Part shown: piece after piece, positions 36,548 to 42,654 of the stretch
How the letters are laid out: each line of letters starts with the position of its first letter
How positions within the stretch are numbered: position 1 is the stretch's first letter
DNA from: Roseateles chitinivorans
GTDB lineage: Bacteria > Pseudomonadota > Gammaproteobacteria > Burkholderiales > Burkholderiaceae_C
Assembly: GCF_002761755.1 (NCBI RefSeq)
Contig: NZ_PEOG01000050.1
Span: 1 to 42,654 of the forward strand
DNA: 42,654 bases
Reading direction: 5' to 3'
Notes under the pieces: generated by a model
What the model was told of the DNA's origin: nothing
Database searches by the model: none
What the model saw: the letters and a program-made list of their open reading frames with translations, nothing else
Program-made: the position numbers and the translations under genes

Positions 36548-38909
36548 CGCCCTGGACGCCCGGCCGGTGCGCGGCAAGGCGCCCGGCGACCAGTACGACC
36601 GCATGCTCGACGAGGAACTCGAAGCCTCGGGCAGCAACGAGCTCACGGTCATGAACACCCACCCGCTCGACACGCCGGCGGCGCGTGCTGAGCTGCGCCA
36701 GCTCATGAGCTGGTACTACTCCGAGCGCGAGATCCAGTCCGTGAACCGGATGGAAATGGCGATGGACGCCGATTTCTATGACGGACTGCAGTGGCGCGCC
36801 GAGGACAAGGCCGCCGTCGAGGCGCGCGGCCAGATGGCGCTGGTCTACAACGAGGTCGCGCCGCTGTGCGACTGGCTCATCGGCACCGAGCGCCGCACCC
36901 GCGTCGACTGGAAGGTGCTGCCGCGCACCGAGGACGACGTCCAGATCGCGGACATCAAGACCAAGGTGCTCAAGTACGTGAGCGACATCAACCGCGTCGT
37001 CTTCAATCGGTCGCGGGCGTTCGCCGACTCGGTCAAGGTCGGCGTCGGCTGGCAGGACGACGGGGCGCGCGACGACCCGACCAAGGACGTGCTCTACAGC
37101 AAGTACGAGGACTGGCGCAATGTCATTTGGGACAGCCGCGGCAGCTATGAACTCGACCTCGATGACGCCCGCTACCTTTTCCGCTGGCGCTGGGTCGACG
37201 TCGACATCGCGGTGATGATGTTCCCCGATCGCGCCGACGCAGTCCGCAAGGCCGCTGAGGACACCTCCTTTTGGGGCGACGTCGACCCGGAGGAGGAAGA
37301 CGGCTGGCAGTCGCCGCTGGACGCCGAGAACCGCAGCGGCACGCTGCGCGCCTACGGGTCCGGTACCACCATCGACACCGAACGCCGGCGCGTTCGCCTC
37401 ATCGAGGCGCAGTACCGGATCCCCACCAAGGTCCGCGTCGTCCGCGATGGTCCGCACAGCGGCGCCATCCTGAACGATGGCGATCAGCTGCTGGCCGACG
37501 CGGTGGCGCAGTCGGGTTCCATGATCGTCGACCGCATGATGATGCGCACGCACGTCGCGGTGTTCGTCGAGGGCGCGCTGCTGTCTCGCGGCCCGTCGAT
37601 CGCTCGGCACAACAAGTTCAGCCTGACCCCGACCTGGTGCTACCGCTTCGGCCGCACCCGGCAGCCGTATGGTGTCGTCCGGCGCGTGCGCGATGTCCAG
37701 ATGGACCTGAACAAGCGTGCCTCGAAGGCGCTGTTCCTGATGAACTCCAACCAGGTCATCATGGACGAGGGCGCCGTCGAGGACATCGAGGCCACGCGCG
37801 ACGAGGTCGGTCGGCCGGACGGCATGATCATCAAGAAGGCGAACAAGGCCTTCGACATCCGCCGCGATGTCGACGCCGCGACCGGCCAGATTCAGATGAT
37901 GGAGCTCGGCGCGCAGAGCATCCAGCGCAGCGCCGGGGTCAACAACGAGAACCTCGGCCGCCAGACCAACGCGGTCAGCGGCGCCGCGATCGAGCGCCGG
38001 CAGATCCAGGGCAGCGTCAGCACGACGGAGCCCTTCGACAATCTCCGCTTCGCGACGCAGGTCCAGGGCGAGAAGCAGCTCAGCCTCACCGAGCAGTTCT
38101 ACACCGACTCCAAGGTGATCCGGCTCACCGGCGCCAAGGGCACCATCGAGTGGCTCCGGATCAACCAACCGGAGCAGCAGGCCGACGGATCGGTCCGCTA
38201 CCTCAACGACATCACGGCCAGCATCGCGGACTTCATCGTCACCGAGGCCGACTACGCCGGCACCCTGCGCCAGGTCATGTTCGACTCGCTGAGCAAGATC
38301 GCGGAGCGTCTTCCGCCTGAGGTCGCACTCCGCTTGCTGACGATGGCCTTCGAGTTCTCCGACCTGCCCAACAAGGACGAGATCGCGGACCAGATCCGCA
38401 AGATGACCGGCGACCGCGACCCCAACAAGGAACCGACGCCGGAGGAGCAGGCCGCCATGCAGGCGCAGCAGGCCCAGCAGGCCGAAGCGCTGCAGTACCA
38501 GCGGGAGACCGCGATCGCCGCCCTCGAGGAGCAGCGCGCCAAGGTGCGGGAGATCAACGCCCGGGCCCAGAAGCTGGAGACCGAGGCGGCGGGCGGCGAG
38601 GGCATCGACCCGGCGCTGGAGCAGGCCCTTGGCCAGGTCCGGCAGCAGGCCGCCCAGCAGATCGAGCAGCTCAGCGAGGAGCTGCGCAAGGCTCAAGCCG
38701 AGCTGACGAACAGGACGCTGCAGATCCGCCAGGACGCGGACATCAAACTTGAGGTCGCCAACATCGAGCGCGACACCAAGCTGCGCGTCGCGGAGATCCA
38801 GGCCGCCAGCGACAAGCGCGTCGCGGTGTTGGAAGCCCGTCTGGCTGCCATCGAAGAGAGGAGCTCTGCGCAGGACGCACGGGGCGAGAAGGCGGCGACG
38901 GCCGCGTAA
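36540..38909 (+). CDS. P22-type portal protein
   Basis: The portal forms the dodecameric DNA gate of the head. The 789 residues match P22-like portals: ADFYDGLQWRAEDKAAVEAR near the start, YNEVAPLCDWLIGTERRTRV, the WRNVIWDSRGSYELDLDDAR block, GVVRRVRDVQMDLNKRASKA, and SAGVNNENLGRQTNAVSGAA. The last 150 residues are a long Gln/Glu/Ala-rich coiled coil, in the place of the barrel helix of P22. The length fits the family. Confidence 0.92.
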   Translation: MRDALDARPVRGKAPGDQYDRMLDEELEASGSNELTVMNTHPLDTPAARAELRQLMSWYYSEREIQSVNRMEMAMDADFYDGLQWRAEDKAAVEARGQMALVYNEVAPLCDWLIGTERRTRVDWKVLPRTEDDVQIADIKTKVLKYVSDINRVVFNRSRAFADSVKVGVGWQDDGARDDPTKDVLYSKYEDWRNVIWDSRGSYELDLDDARYLFRWRWVDVDIAVMMFPDRADAVRKAAEDTSFWGDVDPEEEDGWQSPLDAENRSGTLRAYGSGTTIDTERRRVRLIEAQYRIPTKVRVVRDGPHSGAILNDGDQLLADAVAQSGSMIVDRMMMRTHVAVFVEGALLSRGPSIARHNKFSLTPTWCYRFGRTRQPYGVVRRVRDVQMDLNKRASKALFLMNSNQVIMDEGAVEDIEATRDEVGRPDGMIIKKANKAFDIRRDVDAATGQIQMMELGAQSIQRSAGVNNENLGRQTNAVSGAAIERRQIQGSVSTTEPFDNLRFATQVQGEKQLSLTEQFYTDSKVIRLTGAKGTIEWLRINQPEQQADGSVRYLNDITASIADFIVTEADYAGTLRQVMFDSLSKIAERLPPEVALRLLTMAFEFSDLPNKDEIADQIRKMTGDRDPNKEPTPEEQAAMQAQQAQQAEALQYQRETAIAALEEQRAKVREINARAQKLETEAAGGEGIDPALEQALGQVRQQAAQQIEQLSEELRKAQAELTNRTLQIRQDADIKLEVANIERDTKLRVAEIQAASDKRVAVLEARLAAIEERSSAQDARGEKAATAA

Positions 38910-38927
38910 TCGAACCAGGAGGCCGCA

Positions 38928-41018
38928 ATGGCTGAGCGCGTCAATCGCAATGTGGAGTGGGTCGTCGACGACGACGGGACCGTCACCGGTTACCAAGTCA
39001 GGCCCGGGGACAAGCGCCCGATCGGTGGCGGCGGCACGCTGCCGTCTCAAACCGCCCGGGGCGCGGTGAAGGCGACGTCGAGCGCGACGCCGACCGACGG
39101 CAGCTTCGCCGTCTTCCCCGACCAAGCCTGCACCGAGCTGGAGGTCTTCAACGACCAGCGCGTCCCGATCGAGTTCCAGCGCAACGGCGCCGGCGCGGTG
39201 ATCACGCTGCTGGCCGGGCAGCGCCGCCGGTTCGCCGGCATCACGAACGCGAACCAGATCGGCTTCCGACGCAGCGACTGGGCAGTGCCCGGTCGAACGC
39301 AGCCGACGACGATCTCGGCGATGGCGGTGACCCGCACCGACACGTACACCTTCGCCGGCACCCTGTCCCTGGCGGTCGCGGGCGGTGCCTATGTCGCCTT
39401 CGGCAACCTGGCCTGCACGGCAATGGAGCTGAACAACGCCGCCGAGCACGACGTCGTGTTCCGCATCGGAGGCGCCGGCATCGAGTACAAGATCCGGCAC
39501 GGCGAGTCCGCGCTGATCCTCGGCATCACCAATGCCAACCAAGTCCAGCAGAAGGCCGCGGACAGCATCGCGCGGCAAGCGCGGCCGTTGGAGGCGGAGT
39601 GCTGGACCACCGGGCCGAACGCATCGATGCTGCTCACGCAGCGCGCGGACATGATCTCGGCCGATGCCGACATCGTCAACAGCGAGTTCAACTATCCCAA
39701 CTTGATGCCGGCCGGGGCGATCTTGACGCTGGGCAACCTTCGCCCGGTTCACCGTCTGCGCAAGAAGCCGGTGCCGCTGGCGCGCTGGCTCACCACTGCG
39801 GACGTCGTGACCAACCGCGCCGCTGACTTCGCCAACGCGGCCAACGGCGAGCTGGCATTCGGCACCTCCATCGTCGAGTACACGCAGACGCAGACCGCCG
39901 AGGTCTCGATCGCGCCCAGCGCGGCGCTGGCGGCCGGCGTCGACGTGCAGAACGGCAGCATCCACTTCACGCACTGCTGGCCGGACAACGCCGGAAACAA
40001 CTTCGGCGTGAACGGGCCGACCGGCTTCTACATCGAGCTGCACAGCGCAGGAACGCCGGCGGCGCCGACTGCCAACTTCCACACCAGCCCCAACTTGAAC
40101 GGGCTCTGGCAAGGCTTCATGGGCGCGTCCGTGCTGGGCTACAACCTTCTGCGCTGCTTCTCGCTGCCGATCAGCCACTTCACCGCGACCGGCACCGGCG
40201 CCGACCTGGCGTCCATCAAGTGGGCTCGGATCAAGATCACCGGCGGCGGCAGTTCCAACGGCTGCAAGATGAGGCCGGTAAGCCTGGACTTCGTGCCCAA
40301 CGCGCTCGCCAAGGGCTCGGTGATCTTCACCTTCGACGATCTGCATGACGGCGCGTGGAACAACGCGCTGCCGATCATGTCGAAGTACAACTTCCCCGGC
40401 GTGCTCTGCATGGACACAACGGTGAAGATGGGGCAGACGGGCTACCTCACGCCGGAGCAGATCTCGAAGATGCATCGGGACTACGGCTGGGAGGTCGCCT
40501 ATCAGGTCTACCAGAACGAGACCGGCTTCAACCTGTCTAGCGAGGACTGGATGCGCCAGGTCGGCAAGTGGGTCCTGGCGATGAACCGCATCGGCATCCA
40601 CGAGACGCAGAACGGGAGCTACGGCTCCGGCACCGTGACCAACATCGATGAGGAGCGGACCATGGCCGCCAAGCGCGCCCTGGCCACGCTGCGGCGCTTC
40701 GCCAACGGTCAGAACGCGCAGTACCCGTTCCGCTCCGCCGAGACCGTGCCCTACGGTGATCCGTACAACATCCGGTGCCTCAACATGACCTCGGGCTTCA
40801 CCGCCGGGACCGTGTACGACCGCTGGAAGGACCACGTCGACCAGGCTATCGCCGCCAAGGGCGTCGCCGTCTTCGCATGTCACGGCGAGTTCAACGCGGC
40901 CGGTGAGGCGCTGACCGCGCTGGGCTCTCTGTGCGACTACATCCGCACGCAGGAACTCGCCGGCACCTGCCAGGTCGTCACGTTCGCGGGGCTCAACAAG
41001 CAGGCCTACGGGATCTGA
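38928..41018 (+). CDS. tail protein with duplicated module and NodB-like domain
   Basis: The 696 residues have three parts. Residues 61-117 and 156-212 are a tandem repeat (shared ACTxxE, GAG and GITNANQ). A beta-rich middle follows. From about 463 there is a polysaccharide-deacetylase (NodB) fold with FTFDD (D470, D471), GYLTPEQISKMHRDYGWEVA, FRSAETVPYG and VFACHGEF. The H-x3-H zinc motif expected after GWEVA reads YQVYQN, so hydrolase activity is doubtful. It is probably a receptor-binding tailspike. Confidence 0.7.
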   Translation: MAERVNRNVEWVVDDDGTVTGYQVRPGDKRPIGGGGTLPSQTARGAVKATSSATPTDGSFAVFPDQACTELEVFNDQRVPIEFQRNGAGAVITLLAGQRRRFAGITNANQIGFRRSDWAVPGRTQPTTISAMAVTRTDTYTFAGTLSLAVAGGAYVAFGNLACTAMELNNAAEHDVVFRIGGAGIEYKIRHGESALILGITNANQVQQKAADSIARQARPLEAECWTTGPNASMLLTQRADMISADADIVNSEFNYPNLMPAGAILTLGNLRPVHRLRKKPVPLARWLTTADVVTNRAADFANAANGELAFGTSIVEYTQTQTAEVSIAPSAALAAGVDVQNGSIHFTHCWPDNAGNNFGVNGPTGFYIELHSAGTPAAPTANFHTSPNLNGLWQGFMGASVLGYNLLRCFSLPISHFTATGTGADLASIKWARIKITGGGSSNGCKMRPVSLDFVPNALAKGSVIFTFDDLHDGAWNNALPIMSKYNFPGVLCMDTTVKMGQTGYLTPEQISKMHRDYGWEVAYQVYQNETGFNLSSEDWMRQVGKWVLAMNRIGIHETQNGSYGSGTVTNIDEERTMAAKRALATLRRFANGQNAQYPFRSAETVPYGDPYNIRCLNMTSGFTAGTVYDRWKDHVDQAIAAKGVAVFACHGEFNAAGEALTALGSLCDYIRTQELAGTCQVVTFAGLNKQAYGI

Positions 41019-41027
41019 TCGTCGGGC

Positions 41028-41043
41028 GTGCCAAGGATGGCAC
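41028..41043 (+). promoter_or_regulatory. late boundary element, copy 5
   Basis: GTGCCAAGGATGGCAC, followed by GCTGACCCGCC. It begins ten bases behind the tail-protein stop and ends 11 bases before the spanin ATG. The spanin has no other ribosome site, so AGGA inside the element may serve, though 16 bases away. Confidence 0.7.
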
Positions 41044-41054
41044 GCTGACCCGCC

Positions 41055-41585
41055 ATGAAGTCGCTGCTGATCTCGTCCTTGGTCGCCGCCGTGCTCGCGT
41101 TCGCCGCGGCGTGGACGGTGCAGGGCTGGCGCTACGACGGCCAGATCGCCGAGCTGAACCGCAAGCACGAGACGGCGCTCGCGGACCAGGCCTTGGACCT
41201 AGCGGAGCAGCGCACCGATCAGATCCGCCACGTCCTCAAGGCCGAAAGGAATCAGCGTGCCCAAGTCGATCAAGCCCTGGCCGCAGCGCGCGGCCGCGAG
41301 GTGGCGCTGCAGCGTGATGTCGCTGCTGTTCGCGCTCAGCGCGACGGCCTGCGCGACGCGGCCGACGCCGCCGTCCGAATGTCCGGTGAATCCCACAGCG
41401 CCTGTCTCAGTCGAGTCGCTGCCTTCCGAGAGGTATTCGACCAGTGCGCGGCGCGATATGGCGAACTGGCAGAGCGTGCTGACCGGCACGTCAGTGACGT
41501 CCGAACGCTGATCGAGGCTTGGCCAGGCCCGGCCGCGCCGCCCGTGCCAAGGATGGCAGATTCCGCCGCACCCAAACAGGAGTGA
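41055..41585 (+). CDS. Rz-like inner-membrane spanin
   Basis: The 176 residues have an N-terminal membrane helix (LLISSLVAAVLAFAAAWTV) and a long periplasmic coiled coil (IAELNRKHETALADQALDLA to about residue 105), then CLSRVAAFREVFDQCAARYG and ADRHVSDVRTLIEAWP, as in DUF2514/Rz-type proteins. With its o-spanin it would fuse inner and outer membrane at lysis. The Rz1 frame is embedded in it. Confidence 0.78.
   Translation: MKSLLISSLVAAVLAFAAAWTVQGWRYDGQIAELNRKHETALADQALDLAEQRTDQIRHVLKAERNQRAQVDQALAAARGREVALQRDVAAVRAQRDGLRDAADAAVRMSGESHSACLSRVAAFREVFDQCAARYGELAERADRHVSDVRTLIEAWPGPAAPPVPRMADSAAPKQE
41257..41511 (+). CDS. Rz1-like outer-membrane spanin embedded in Rz
   Basis: In the +1 frame inside the spanin gene, GTG 41257 follows AAAGGA by seven bases. 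The 84 residues have a lipoprotein-type signal (MSLLFALSATAC) and a mature part that starts Pro-rich (ATRPTPPSECPVNPTAPV), typical of Rz1 o-spanins. The lipobox residue three before the Cys is Ala rather than Leu, which is slightly unusual. Overlapping Rz/Rz1 genes are well known. Confidence 0.72.
   Translation: MPKSIKPWPQRAAARWRCSVMSLLFALSATACATRPTPPSECPVNPTAPVSVESLPSERYSTSARRDMANWQSVLTGTSVTSER
41544..41559 (+). promoter_or_regulatory. late boundary element, copy 6
   Basis: GTGCCAAGGATGGCAG, followed by ATTCCGCCGC, inside the last codons of the spanin gene (it codes for VPRMA). It ends 29 bases before ATG 41589. Conservation within coding sequence argues that the DNA or RNA itself is selected. 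Confidence 0.7.
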
Positions 41586-41588
41586 ACC

Positions 41589-41789
41589 ATGGCCAAGGGA
41601 GCGTCGCCGTTGTACGGCAGCAAGCAGGAAGAAGAGGACTGGCGCGCTGAATGCGACATGCGGACCCTGATGGAGGCCGAGGAGATCCAGAAGGACAGCA
41701 AGCGCCTGCAGCGCGCCGCGCGCAAGGCCCAAGAGAAGCTCGGCGAACTCGCCAGCGTCGCCGGCAAGGCCGACGCGGCCAAGTCCTGA
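41589..41789 (+). CDS. small helical phage protein
   Basis: A 66-residue charged, helical protein (MAKGASPLYGSKQEEEDWRA, DSKRLQRAARKAQEKLGELA) of a kind often found just before scaffold or head genes. AGGAG lies six bases before the ATG. A role in head assembly is inference from place. Confidence 0.6.
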   Translation: MAKGASPLYGSKQEEEDWRAECDMRTLMEAEEIQKDSKRLQRAARKAQEKLGELASVAGKADAAKS

Positions 41790-41823
41790 CCCCTTTCCCC
41801 AACCACCCACCGGAGCCTCGCGC

Positions 41824-42654
41824 ATGAGTGCGAACACCCAGCCCACCGAAGACGTCGACGTCCAGCACGCGATGTCCACCCTGACCGACGAAGAGCGCGC
41901 GGCGATGTCCGACGAGCTGTCCGAGCACGAGAAGGCGGCGCTGGCCGCTGTCGCCGCTGCCGCTGCCGCGAAGGACGAGGACGAAGACGATGCCGATGAC
42001 ACGGCCAGTGCGCCGGCGGCGGCACCGGCTCCCGCAGCGGCCGCGCCGGCGCCTGCCCCGGCGGCTGCGCCCGCTGAAGCGCCGGCAGTTGCAGCCGCTC
42101 CTGCGGAGGCTCCTGCTGTCCAGGCGCCGGCAGCCGCCTCGCCCGAACCTGCGCCGGCACCGCGCCCGCGTGAGACCGTCTATCACGCCGAGCTCCCGCC
42201 CGACTACGACGCCCGCGTCGAGAAGCTGGCGAGCGAGCGCAAGGCCCTGGGCGACAAGCTCGAGGCCGGCGAGATCACGATGCAGGAGTACACGGCCAAG
42301 AACGATGCCCTGCTGGAGGAGCGCGACGAACTCAACGCGCTGCGCGTGAAGGCCGACATCTCCAACGAGTCGCGCCAGCAGTCTCAGCGCCAGCAGTGGG
42401 TCAACGCGGTCGAGGGCTTCTTCCAGGAAATCCGCGCCAGCGGTGGCACGGACTACGCCACCGACCAGGCTCGCAACCATGACCTGGACGGCTTCGTCCG
42501 CGCGCTGGCGCAGAACCCGGCCAACGAGGACAAGGACATGGGCTGGTTCCTGCGCGAGGCCCATCGGCGCGTGCAGGCGCTGCACGGCGACGTCGCCGCG
42601 AGCCCGAGCCCGGCACCTGCCGCCGCTACGCCTGCGGCCGCGCCGGCGCCTGCC
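41824..42654 (+). CDS. probable scaffold/head assembly protein, 5' part
   Basis: The frame opens at ATG 41824 behind GGAG and runs off the window (277 codons seen). The N-terminal part is acidic, then Ala/Pro-rich and probably disordered (about residues 45-115). A helical region follows (YDARVEKLASERKALGDKLE, ARNHDLDGFVRALAQNPANE), and another Ala/Pro stretch lies at the edge. Position behind the portal and composition suit a P22-like scaffolding protein, but the end and the coat gene are not visible. Confidence 0.6.
   Translation, partial: MSANTQPTEDVDVQHAMSTLTDEERAAMSDELSEHEKAALAAVAAAAAAKDEDEDDADDTASAPAAAPAPAAAAPAPAPAAAPAEAPAVAAAPAEAPAVQAPAAASPEPAPAPRPRETVYHAELPPDYDARVEKLASERKALGDKLEAGEITMQEYTAKNDALLEERDELNALRVKADISNESRQQSQRQQWVNAVEGFFQEIRASGGTDYATDQARNHDLDGFVRALAQNPANEDKDMGWFLREAHRRVQALHGDVAASPSPAPAAATPAAAPAPA

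Noticed and set aside
38928..41018. diversity-generating retroelement acting on the tail gene
   Set aside because: No reverse transcriptase gene and no second copy of the 3' end of the tail gene (template repeat) occur in the window.

Overview
The window is high-GC DNA from a beta-proteobacterium, most likely of the order Burkholderiales. The host evidence is the set of housekeeping genes at the left end: pgsA, an HU gene, tRNA-Val, the membrane chaperone gene ppiD and tRNA-His. From the 3' end of tRNA-His (about 3744) to the right edge, everything reads as one temperate, tailed, podovirus-like prophage. Only its left end is present. The integrase gene points at tRNA-His, and the right end lies beyond 42654, in the head genes.

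Layout. (1) Chromosome, 1-3744. (2) Leftward early operon, about 16856 down to 3852: small unknown genes, a Cas4-like Fe-S exonuclease, a RecT annealing protein, an SbcC/RecF-like ATPase, a tRNA-Arg(UCU), a DnaQ-like exonuclease, RdgC, an ASCH protein, DUF4031, DUF4224 and the integrase. A few small genes inside it run the other way. (3) Immunity region, 16889-19053: a leftward promoter with two operators, a secreted-protein gene, two small genes in the 'rex position' behind the repressor gene, the repressor, three operators and a YdaS/Cro-type gene. All five operators share AAGCG-3 nt-CGCTT. (4) Rightward early operon, 19315-28278: small DNA-binding proteins, a C5-cytosine methyltransferase, an N6-adenine methyltransferase, a protein resembling tRNA-guanine transglycosylase/DpdA, a PD-(D/E)XK protein, replication proteins (YdaU/DUF1376-like and a probable helicase loader) and a DUF1064 nuclease. 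(5) Late region, 28397-42654: terminase small and large subunits, P22-type portal, a tail protein with a degenerate polysaccharide-deacetylase domain, an i-spanin with an embedded o-spanin, and the start of a probable scaffold gene. Lower-GC accessory insertions interrupt it at 28928-30108, 31490-32101 and 34826-35667.

How the parts work together. The repressor and Cro-like protein face each other over a three-site operator, and the same sites control the leftward promoter, as in lambdoid phages. The leftward operon supplies recombination and integration. The rightward operon supplies DNA modification and replication. The late genes package DNA and lyse the cell.

The most interesting signals are: a 16-base element (core CCAAGGATGGCA) repeated six times at late gene boundaries, twice just after a terminator; promoters placed so that cro, and perhaps the repressor gene, would have leaderless mRNAs; a TGT-like protein beside two methyltransferases; a divergent unit of a 41-residue Cys/His protein and a structured RNA sharing 8-bp repeats; and accessory genes with their own control signals, including a metalloprotease-like protein whose HExxH motif is broken.
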